Source: Plazaster borealis (lineage: Eukaryota; Echinodermata; Asteroidea; Forcipulatida; Labidiasteridae). Taken from it: a DNA stretch of 64,000 nt. This document shows positions 55,160 to 64,000 of the stretch, piece by piece. The notes under the pieces were generated by a model, which was given only the letters and a program-made list of their open reading frames with translations, searched no databases and was not told where the DNA came from. The translations under genes were made by a program, and so were the position numbers. The DNA is taken from contig CM037460.1 in the NCBI GenBank assembly GCA_021014325.1, forward strand, positions 26,636,544-26,700,543, written 5' to 3'. Position 1 is the first letter of the stretch. Every line of letters begins with the position of its first letter.

Positions 55160-57140
55160 AGAAATTTCAATAAAAATTCAAAGTTGAATAATGTTTCTTC
55201 TTCGAGAATGCCTGGAACTAGTTGCATGTAAATTGCCCTATGTGACGTGGCCCTAACACCATAAATGATTAATATTATTATTAAGTAGAACTTATGTTTA
55301 TGAAATTGTTAAACTTTGTTTGTTGCTGCTTATGTTTTTACATACTTGCACACATCAATGTTTCATATTTATCAAGCCTTGGTTTTTGTTTGATATATCT
55401 CTATGAATAATAAAGTATGCTCTTAAAATATGAAACTTTTACCATTTGTCTAAATGGCTTCCCACAGGTTAATTCTGTGTACTTCTTCATCGTAGTCAGT
55501 ATGTGTGCGATCTGACTTGGTACATAAAAAGCGGGTAACAACAGGCACTGAATATTTGTTCTTCTTTTGTTTTTTCTTCGAACAAAAACAAATCACATAA
55601 CCTGTCAAAAAAAGGACTCCCTCCTGCTCTTGCCAGTTAAATTTCCCTGAGAAAGATCAAATGTTGGCAAGCTGGCGAAAACTAAAACTTTCATTCCCAA
55701 ATTAGTTTTGTACTTTGAATTGTTTTGAAGAATTGTTTTAAACAACTAATGCAGTTGAAGACTTTTCATAAAATTGTATTTACACTTGATTTGTTACTAT
55801 ATGTACTTTAACTTTGTTTACAGAACAGTAACACTCTTTGCATTCCAAGTCTTTCAGTGTGGGAATTGAACCTGTGACATTCCATGTTCAACAGCAGAAC
55901 GATAACTATATATACTGTTAGAATTTCAAAATTCAAGCTATTTTTACATTGTAAAAACAAATATTTAAAAAAAACCCAGAACAAAAACAAAAGGTGTTTG
56001 GTTGAAACTCAAACACCTAAAGAAAAAATACCCCAATAATTTGTTTGGGGTATAATGTTAAGTTAAATTAATTAATTACATTTTTTTTAAACCTTAAAAG
56101 TTGTAAAATAAATGCTTTGAGGTGGCTAATAATAACAACTCATTATTACATCACATTTCAAACTCAATCCATTACAGTCTTTGAAAGAAAAATGAAAAGA
56201 CAGTTATGCACTTCTTACACAAAATATCTGCACTTTTTTTAAAGAATCAATCACATTGCAAACATTGGACAAAAATGCTGGTAAAATTACATGTTAAACA
56301 ATATTAATTATATTGATATCAATAAATAAAACTTCAGTCATGCTTGTTATGTTTTGTTTTTTGTTTTTTTGTTATATACAGAAATAATAATAATACTTTT
56401 TAGTTAAGCACACCGCATGTTTGCACAAAAGCCAACAGAATTTCAAGACAGCACTCTCCTTTCACTAAACTTTTTTATCTTAATATTATTTTGGAAATTG
56501 ATAACTACAAACAAGTAAAACAATGATTTCATGGTGAGACCTATCTATCGAAGAACAAAACCTAATAGCAAGGATTTGAACGAAATTTGCTTTGGTCCGT
56601 TTTGCGTTAACAGTAAAAGAACCGTGCAAAAACATAATGATCCATCTATCATAAACAGCGCCCTCTTTGGCTACCTGTGGTAAACCAAAGTATTGACACT
56701 ATAGTGAAATAGACCTTTATCTTGTTGTGACCATCTTTGAAGGTTTCCCTGTGTTCAATAGTGATTGTGAATACTGATTCGCATCACACCAGAAAGGCAC
56801 CAGACTATTTTTTAATCTTCTGGCCCCAGTTTGGTTACATTACAAAGTTCAGTGTCGGTGCAACAACAGCACAAACAAATACGGAATACATTCTACAACT
56901 CAACTGCTGGTCCATGCTAACATAGAACATCATAGAAAATAGTAAACAATTCTGTTTTTGTTACATTACATGTACAGAGTTTTACCTCAGGGGTTATCTG
57001 GTACCACGCTATGCACCCAATATATTTCACAACCAGGGCTAAATATTTTGTCTTCATAACAAACAAAAAGTGAATAATTATTTAAGGTTGGTTTACACTT
57101 CACTAATTAGTTTTCAAACACAGCATGAGTGGTGTGGTGG
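55160..57140. other. AT-rich unassigned stretch
   Basis: About 2 kb of A/T-rich sequence with few repeats. A degenerate MITE (TAGACCTTTATCTTGTTGTG near 56710) is the only element suspected. It could be a long 3' UTR or an intron of a minus-strand gene, but nothing proves it. Confidence 0.4.
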
Positions 57141-57776
57141 CATGGCAGATGTTTTTGATTTTGGACAAAAACTTCAAACTCACAAAGTTCTCAATATATC
57201 TCAAACTATTGCTAATTTACCGAATCCGCACAAGTAAAATGTCTTAAGTAGTCCGTTCTGTATCATTTGAAACCATAAAATTGAAGAAGAAAAAATTTGA
57301 CCCCAAATTAGAAAATTTGACCATACCAGCATGGCAGATTTTTTTAGATTTTTGGACCAAAACTTCAAACTCACAAAGTTCTCAATATATCTCAAACTAT
57401 TACTAATTTACAAAGTCTGCATTAGTAAAATAACTTCAGTAGTCCACTCTGTATCATTTGAAACCATAAAATTGAAGAAGAAAAATTTGACCCAAAATTA
57501 GAAAATTTGACCATACCGGCATGGTGGATTTGTTTAGATTTTGGACCAAAACTTCAAACTCACAAAGTTCTCAATATATCTCAAACTATTGCTAATTTAC
57601 AGAGTCTGCATTTGTAAAATGTCTTCAGTTGTCCATTCTGTATCATTTGAAACCATAAAATTGAAGAAAAACAATTTGACCCAAAATTAGAAAATTTGAC
57701 CATACCGGCATGGTGGATTTTTTTTAGATTTTGGACCAAAACTTCAAACTCACAAATTTCTCAATATATCTCAAAA
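57141..57776. repeat. 190-bp tandem repeat, about 3.3 copies
   Basis: TTTTGGACCAAAACTTCAAA recurs at about 57161, 57352, 57541 and 57731 (spacing 189-191). Units share CTCAATATATCTCAAACTAT and TTTGAAACCATAAAATTGAA. The last unit is cut off at CTCAAAAAATCC. Confidence 0.93.
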
Positions 57777-58490
57777 AATCCATGGCACCCTATGCATGAA
57801 TCAAACCCACAGTATATGTAGCATACTAAAGCCATTATTTGTTACACTTCATGCCAAAATCAGGCAGCTCTTACCAAAACTCAAATCTGGGTTTATTTTC
57901 TCATCAAATAGATGAGAACAGGCGCTTTCAAATGACACCTAGTTTAAGCCTATAAGATTTTCTCAACATACAACAAGTTTGAAACAACACATCACGTTCA
58001 TATAATGGCTGATGTTTCACTTGTCTTCACTGTTTTATGGAAGTGCCTGATTTCAGCATGGAGCATAAATTCAAGCGCACAATGCTTTATAACAGCAGTA
58101 AACAGAAAACCTCAATAAATTTTCATAAATTCCAGAGTAAAAATGTCCATTACTAAAGAAATATGATTAGGATTTCGAAGTACACACTCAACCATGGATG
58201 TGTTGGTCTTTAAAGGGGAAAACAAACTCTTAAACTGAAGAGCATCTTAATGTGATGCTATGAGACCAAGGGCATGGAAGCATCTCCCTCGACTGCCCCT
58301 TTAAACACTCAAGGCTCAATTTAATTCTTGCAGACTAATCAATCATTTTATTGCGGACCATTACAGACAAATTTCAGTACGTCTTCAGGTCAATCAAGTA
58401 TACTCAAAACAGAGTCCTACTATAAAATGCATGCATGTACAAAATTATAGAAATTATATTATCAAATATGCATGTGAATTAGCAGAGAAA
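57777..58490. other. Unassigned AT-rich stretch
   Basis: Nothing recognised on either strand. Confidence 0.4.
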
Positions 58491-58492
58491 GG

Positions 58493-59072
58493 GCCCAATT
58501 TCATACAGCTGCTTAAGCACAAAAAGTAGCCAAGCCAAAACAATTTTGCTTAAAGGGTCTGAATACGTTTGGTAATGACTCTGAAAATTAATGGCAATAA
58601 AAATTACTTGGTAAGAAGTACAGCAGCTTTGGATAGTATAATGCATTTTGAGAAACTTTTCACTTCAAAGTAAATGCAGTTATGGAAAAAGATATCACTT
58701 TTTATCCCCCAAAATTTGAATCTGAGAAGCGTTACTGACAGTAACGCTGCTCAGATTGTGTATTCCAATTGCAGATTATTCTTCCTGCGGGGACATAACC
58801 TCTCCACATTTTCGGCAATATCTCAAAAACGCTACCACCTTTTGAAATGAAATTTTCACAGGTTAGTTTTATGGTATATCTCTACAACTATATAGGATTG
58901 AAACAAACAGTGGGTTCCAATTACCAAAGGTATACAATCCATTTAATAGCAGAATATGGTTACCAGCCAAAATACCATATCATGTGTACGGTCTTTAACT
59001 GGTTTCCTGCTTAGTTTTGCTCAGCAGAAAAATGTCTGCTCATATGCAGTTCTATGAAATTGGGCCTGATTC
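58493..59072. mobile_element. Foldback MITE, family 3, split by a family-2 MITE
   Basis: GGGCCCAATTTCATACAGCT at the left and GTTCTATGAAATTGGGCC at the right. The two halves are separated by the insert 58554-58942. Confidence 0.85.
58554..58942. mobile_element. TTAA MITE family 2, nested
   Basis: AGGGTCTGAATACGTTTGGT to AAAGGTATACAATCCAT, TTAA at 58550-58553 and 58943-58946. The hairpin GAGAAGCGTTACTGACAGTAACG is intact. It is younger than the family-3 copy it interrupts. Confidence 0.9.
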
Positions 59073-59650
59073 ATTACATGGCACAGCTAATACCACAGCA
59101 TTATACACTGACAAGGTTTGTTTGTATTTTCGCAAAAAAAATGCATTGACGTAATTATGCATAAGACCACAAATTCCTTGCCAAGCATTGACATTCCTTT
59201 TGCCTTACTGCAGAATATTCTGCATCTATAGTCATTAATTATGTTGACTGCAGACGTGTCATAAAACTGGGCCCCTCAGGCTACTGTAAAAAACAAAAAC
59301 AACGCTGGCATTTCAAGGTTACTAATTTCTTACAATTTTTCTGAATACAGTTCACTTTGAATACACGAAAGTAACAATTTTATAAGCAATCCATTAAACA
59401 GAATATATTTTTCTAGGTTGTATAAATGCTGTTAAAAACTTCTCTCAACTTAAGTAAACATCACAGATTGTTTACAACCCATCAACCACTTAATGTTACA
59501 TGATGTAATAAAAGTAAGTACAATTTTTGTTTACCTAAAAGGTAAACCAGATTTTAAGTCGATTGGTTACAGACTTTATTAGTAAATGTGTTAAATATAT
59601 CGATAATGGACAAGGGTAAAAGATCATAGGGGCTGCTTTGTGGAATTTAG
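59073..59650. other. Unassigned
   Basis: Nothing recognised. Confidence 0.35.
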
Positions 59651-59654
59651 AACT

Positions 59655-59775
59655 TAAATTGGCAGCTACAGCTACGGCTACGGCTAGATTTCCGCGTCAT
59701 CATGCGTTGAAGAATAGGACGTCCTTAGTAACACCCTTAGCAACAGCCGTAGCCGTAGCTGTAGTCGCCAGTTCG
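59655..59775. mobile_element. Foldback MITE with CTACAGCTACGGCTACGG arms
   Basis: GCAGCTACAGCTACGGCTAC at the left is mirrored by GTAGCCGTAGCTGTAGTCGC at the right, with arms of about 27 bp. The outer AACTTAAATTGGC / GCCAGTTCG pair is weak. Confidence 0.75.
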
Positions 59776-59919
59776 CATGCGGCCTAACTGAGTGAGCTGA
59801 CAAAGCTAAATATTGCAGGGGACCAGTAATGTACAATATAAACACAATGTAGTTTTGGCTGGTAACATGTTACAGGTCTGATTCTTTGTTCTTGTAAGGG
59901 CAGGGGCATGTTCTCATTT

Positions 59920-60095
59920 TCAATCAAAGGCATTCACATTTGAATGTTCACATATTTTTTGGGGGGGATCTTGTTTGAATTTTTCTTGTTTGAAAAATTA
60001 CTCATGTGCTACCAAAGTGTTTCTGTAGCATGCACTGCAGTTGGTTGCCTCCAAGTTGCTTGTAAAAGTTGTCTCGTGTGACAAAACACTATGAT
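59920..60095. mobile_element. Family-5 MITE
   Basis: TTCACATTTGAATGTTCACA, AAAATTACTCATGTGCTACC, TAGCATGCACTGCAGTTGGT and GTCTCGTGTGACAAAACACT match the unit at 18.66-18.82 kb. Confidence 0.65.
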
Positions 60096-61770
60096 TCATC
60101 TTAAGATGAGTTATCAGTAATTACCATAGTGATTTGTATTGTGACATCACTCTTTGCTAAGCAACTGCGATCGAGCCCAGGTCCTAACAGTTGAAGGGGC
60201 ACCGAGGCAATGGGAAAATTGCCTTTGTTGCCTCCATGAAGCATTTGTTTCACTCAAACATCATTCACAGACTCACCAAATTTGTATGCTTTGTAGTTCT
60301 ATCAATAAACAACTTGTCTCATGAAACTGAAATTTTGCTTTTTAGCAGAAATGGTTACCAGCCAAAGTTTCATTTGATAGTTTCATTTGATGTTTTTTTT
60401 TATAACTGGTTTCCTTTTTATACTTTCTCAAATGTTCTCCTTTGGGTGGTCTTTGACACTGCACCCTGCAATGTCTGAGTTTAAACAACTGCAACATCGT
60501 GCATGTTGTTTTTTAACATCTACATGTACATGTACATGGGCATGACGTGTGCATTTGTTAAGTGTTTAACATAACCGTCTAATAGAATCAAACACATTCA
60601 TTTATGAAAAAATTCAAAGTTTCCAAATGAGGTAGCAGAAAGTTTGATAAACTTTTGTAAAGTTATGCGAGAACTCGGTTCATAAGTGTGGTGCCACTAG
60701 AAAACATTCAAATTATGTTTTTACTTTTATCCAATAGAAATACCCTCATTTGCATAGTGTACACAGAATAAAGTGTGGTAGTGGACTTGCAAACCAGCAG
60801 TAAAACTCATCATTAAAATTATTACTTTATCACACAAAATAGCAAACTTACAGACATTTTGGAGGGAAATTATTGTATTGGTTAAGCTTTAAAAGTGTTC
60901 ACAATAATTGTCTGTATTAGTACAAAAATGGGGCTGTAGAAAAAAAAGAAAAAAGTAACAGTCAAGTCTTGATGGGGTATATACCGACTGCATTAATACT
61001 TCGGATGCTTACAAATCCAACAAGCTAAATTCCCCGCAACTAAGAACAAAATTGGTCAAGCTATCAAGGGCAACGTGATGGTATCAAAGGAAAGTTATTT
61101 AAATTACACATGCATTTATAACAGCGATGCATAATTTGCATAGATCTTTCTGACATCATAACTCCTAACAACCAATTACAGCCCTGGAGGACCTTCTTAA
61201 AATGCGCACAGTTTATGCATAATGAGATGCACTGATAGCTAGTTTTATAAAAAATCTTTAAGAAAAAATCCCCCTAAGAATGGTTTTGAAACCTTCCTTC
61301 ACAAGCTGTTGTCCTGATAAAAATAAAGACAAAAATTACAAACAAAACTTTACAACAAAAATATATTTTAAAGTGTGATATTTTCAGTGCTTAATAGCTA
61401 ATTGTTGAACACAAGTTTTCTGCTGTCATAGTTATGTTCCGAATTATATATTACGAGTTAGATTTGAGATACATATCAAAGAAGACAGAACTGAGATATA
61501 TTATATGGGATAGAACTAAGATATACTGTTTATCTTACAAAGTAGAACCTAGATATATCATACATACAAGGTAGAACTTATACAGGATAGAACTGATACG
61601 TATCCATATCAAACAGAGATATACCCATCAAAGTTTTTGTTTAGGAGTAAACTGGACAGTGTTACAGCAAAATATTGGAGTAATTTTTCAAGTGTTGTCA
61701 AAATGAGTCACTAGAATGTTAATATTCATAAAACATGCCAAAAATTTTCAAGAGCTAAACAACGTGAACT
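60096..61770. other. Unassigned AT-rich stretch, weak repeat near 61.5 kb
   Basis: 61440-61630 has loose repeats of GATAGAACTGAGATATAT spaced 30-45 bp. ACATGTACATGTACATGG lies at about 60520. No gene is recognised. Confidence 0.45.
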
Positions 61771-61771
61771 G

Positions 61772-61962
61772 AAATTCCCAATTTCATAAAGCACATAAAC
61801 TTGCTAAGCTCAGAAAAATCTTGCTTTGCAGAAACAGGTTACCAGCCCAGACTCTGTAAAGTTTACATTGTTGCAACTGGTGCCCCGTACATTATTTGCT
61901 TAGCAAGGAAATTTTAAAAGCAGTACTTTCTGTTTAACGACTTTATGAAATTGGGCCCAGAT
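61772..61962. mobile_element. Foldback MITE, family 3
   Basis: CCCAATTTCATAAAGCACAT is mirrored by ACGACTTTATGAAATTGGGC. GCTAAGCTCAGAAAAATC pairs weakly internally. Confidence 0.78.
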
Positions 61963-62249
61963 GGTTTCCTCCCATGAAATTCAATTTTGTTCATTCATAA
62001 ATGTTTTCTACAGCTTTCTAGCTTGAGTTCTTTTTTTTTCTTTCAATTTTCTTCTGAGTTGTTGCTTTTTTACAGGTGTTGTAAGATAAAGGTTGAAAAA
62101 ATGATTCTGTTTTCCTCAACAAATGATTTGGTTATATACATTTATATAATACACAAGTCACTTTATACAACTCCATTCAAGTCAGGATCCAAGAGGTAAT
62201 CATTCATACTTGAATGAAATATCAATAAGGCATCCTGACTATTTGTGTT

Positions 62250-62412
62250 GTTAGGGTCATGTCACACGAGGCAATTTACAGGGGATCTTGATCTTGGGGA
62301 TCGTAAGACATTGTTTGAAAAATTACTCATGTGCCACCAAAGTGGTCCTACAGCATGCAGTGCAGTTGGTTGCCTCCAAGTTGCCTGTGCCTTGTGTGAC
62401 ACGGCCCTTAGC
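62250..62412. mobile_element. Family-5 MITE
   Basis: GGTCATGTCACACGAGGCAA at the left and TGCCTTGTGTGACACGGCCC at the right; ACAGCATGCAGTGCAGTTGG lies inside. The 14-bp ends pair. Confidence 0.75.
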
Positions 62413-62423
62413 TTTGTCTTGCC

Positions 62424-63044
62424 TCAGGATACAGATCCATATCCGTATACTGTACACTCCAGGCTATGTTTACAAAATGGGTAAATTTTTGAAAAGGCTG
62501 TGGTGTACATCCTCGAAGAGCCGTCTGGTTCCATAATCCTTTCTCTCGTCGGCAAGATCAGATGCTTTGATTTAAAAATCCAATGACCCGGAGCCAGCTC
62601 CACCCTTTGCTGATTAATCGCACAAAAAACACCCTTGCTCCAAATAGTCTTTATTGTTGAATTCCAGATGCGTGGCATATATATAAATATAGAGTTGATG
62701 TAGGTCATACTACATGCTTCTCGTACCAACAGCAAGTCCAAAGTGTGTGACGTCATCACCGAATGTATCCTCAATACTACAACTCCATACTTTGTCACTA
62801 AGGAGTCCGAAGCTTGGGACGCTGTCAAGTTTTTGGGACGATGACAAAATTTTGCGACCTGAATTTCCTTGGGTTTGAAATAATCTTTTTGTCTGATGTG
62901 CATCAATTGTCCTTCTGGATTATCTCCCACAATGCACTGCACGTATCCCATCATGCAAAGAGTCCCATCCGTGTGACCTTGGCACTGAGGAAAGTATGAA
63001 TGATAAAAACGATGGGCTTGGGACAGGTATGAAGGTCCAATTCC
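62424..63044 (-). CDS. Possible terminal exon of an unrecognised minus-strand gene
   Basis: A strong acceptor (TTTTCTTTGTTTCAG, minus strand, exon from 63044) opens into a frame of about 206 codons starting [20 protein letters not shown] and ending YGYGSVS at 62424. I do not recognise the protein. Two other frames also run some distance from the same acceptor ([13 protein letters not shown]..., [12 protein letters not shown]...), so the true frame is uncertain. The C-terminal half of the long frame looks like non-coding sequence and its 3' end abuts a family-5 MITE. The AT-rich, gene-poor 55-62 kb downstream would suit a long 3' UTR. Treat as a weak prediction. Confidence 0.3.
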   Translation of the reverse strand, partial: GIGPSYLSQAHRFYHSYFPQCQGHTDGTLCMMGYVQCIVGDNPEGQLMHIRQKDYFKPKEIQVAKFCHRPKNLTASQASDSLVTKYGVVVLRIHSVMTSHTLDLLLVREACSMTYINSIFIYMPRIWNSTIKTIWSKGVFCAINQQRVELAPGHWIFKSKHLILPTRERIMEPDGSSRMYTTAFSKIYPFCKHSLECTVYGYGSVS

Positions 63045-63180
63045 TGAAACAAAGAAAACAAAAGCAAACGTCAACAACGGCAAAATTAAAACCACTTCCC
63101 CCACTTCAGCATCTTGACCAAGAAGCTTGCTAAAATGGAACCACACCATGGTATAATTCAACACCTTCAAGTTTGGATTG

Positions 63181-63660
63181 ATAATAATAATAACTAGTTC
63201 TTATATAGCGCATTTTACAATAAACGTATCAATGCGCTTTCATTAGTGCCCTGGTCATTAGCCTTTTTGAGATATGGTGGACACTATAGGAGTGCACTGT
63301 AGGATTTGGGTGTAAACAGACAAATTTACCCAAATCAAACAGTGTTATAGTAATGTGTCCGCCATATCTCAAAATGGCCTATTGGGCCAATAACATTCCT
63401 TTAGTCTTTCTCAGCTCCCTGGGGAGTATACAGCCCTGGGCTGCCATGTGCTCCAAAGGCTTTTTCAAACACAATATCAACCTTTACCCTCGCAGGTACT
63501 CATTTATACCCCTGGGTGAAGAGAAGAAATCATAGTAGAGTATCTTGCTTAAGGACACAAGTGTCATGACCAATGTTCGAAGCCACAACCTCGATGACTT
63601 TAACCACCAGAACTTGAATTCGAGGCTCTAAACCACTCGGCCATGACAACCCCTAAAGAT
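63181..63660 (-). mobile_element. SINE family A, inverted, with a nested MITE
   Basis: Tail ATAATAATAATAACTAGTTC at the left, body TCAGCTCCCTGGGGAGTATA, head CGGCCATGACAACCC at the right. Sequence continuous in the 42.9-kb copy (GGTCATTGGGCCAATAAC) is interrupted at 63260. Confidence 0.88.
63260..63383. mobile_element. Palindromic MITE inside the SINE
   Basis: CTTTTTGAGATATGGTGGAC is mirrored by GTCCGCCATATCTCAAAATG. ATT occurs on both sides, a possible 3-bp target duplication as in Harbinger elements. Confidence 0.75.
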
Positions 63661-63824
63661 TGACCTGACCGGCCCCAAGTGTTGTGTGTTTTGTTTGACT
63701 GTACAATATTGAATCCAACAAACTCAGGTAAAACCAACAGATGAGGGTAAGGACTAAGTATGTTTACTGGTAAACAACCATGGGAATGAAAACCCAGAAC
63801 AAAGATTTTGACAAACCACCAACA

Positions 63825-63935
63825 TAAGGCTAGATAGCTCAGTTGGTAGAGCGCCTGCATGCTTATCCTGATGTCACAGGTTCAAGTCCCCCTCTTGTAA
63901 ATTTTTCTTTGCTCAACCCAAAATTATTTTAAAAT
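63825..63935 (+). mobile_element. tRNA-like SINE family B
   Basis: TAGATAGCTCAGTTGGTAGA (A box) and AGGTTCAAGTCCCCC (B box), then CTTGTAAATTTTTCTTTGCT shared by all family-B copies. The tRNA-like 5' and 3' ends do not pair, so it is not scored as a tRNA gene. Confidence 0.8.
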
Positions 63936-64000
63936 TTACCCAGTCAGTTTCCCTTGTGGTTTATTACTTGGTGTTTGAAATAAAAAGTCGCATCCCCTTA

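Noticed and set aside
63825..63900. Genuine tRNA gene
   Set aside because: A and B boxes are present but the acceptor arms do not pair, and several diverged copies share the same non-tRNA 3' sequence, which is the pattern of a SINE.

Overview
This window is from an animal nuclear genome. It has spliced genes with GT-AG introns, tRNA-derived SINEs ending in short ATT tails, many small inverted-repeat elements and old LINE fragments. The ANKRD11/12-type gene, together with SINE and MITE families like those of starfish and sea urchins, suggests an echinoderm, most likely an asteroid. The animal assignment is firm; the echinoderm assignment is an inference from repeat style.

Region 1 (1-17.4 kb, + strand) is the 3' part of an ankyrin-repeat co-regulator gene orthologous to vertebrate ANKRD11/ANKRD12. 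Eight coding exons run from the first ankyrin repeat in view to the terminal LLPA and stop at 12957-12959, giving about 1,138 residues. A long 3' flank follows, with the best poly(A) signal at 17339-17344. The 5' end lies outside the window. The introns are full of SINEs and MITEs, two of which end 24-25 bases upstream of an exon.

Region 2 (17.5-23.5 kb) holds no cellular gene I can support. It contains MITEs, a fresh 515-bp tandem duplication, a dispersed repeat of about 0.85 kb shared with 34.2 kb, and a LINE reverse-transcriptase remnant.

Region 3 (23.5-47.8 kb, - strand) is a segmental tandem duplication of a five-exon gene for a DUF1295 (steroid-5-alpha-reductase/ICMT-like) membrane protein. 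Copy A (38148-44940) is intact, 313 codons long, and keeps the SRHPNYLGE motif. Copy B (25279-30412) has the same exons, phases and even the same GC-AG intron, but has lost that motif, 12 codons and the true C-terminus. A third scrap (copy C) sits at 23.8-24.0 kb. Upstream blocks shared by A and B probably hold a 5' non-coding exon and the promoter.

Region 4 (47.8-52.2 kb) is the most unusual structure: a 4.3-kb foldback-type element. It has inverted TIRs, a poly(A)/poly(T) tract at each end, and two inverted arrays of about 14 copies of a 21-bp unit with a 12-bp palindromic core. Its left array carries a 1,359-bp MULE-like insertion with a perfect 9-bp target duplication. The interior is further inverted repeats.

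Region 5 (52.2-64 kb) is AT-rich, with a 190-bp tandem repeat, scattered MITEs and SINEs, and one possible unrecognised terminal exon on the - strand (62424-63044).
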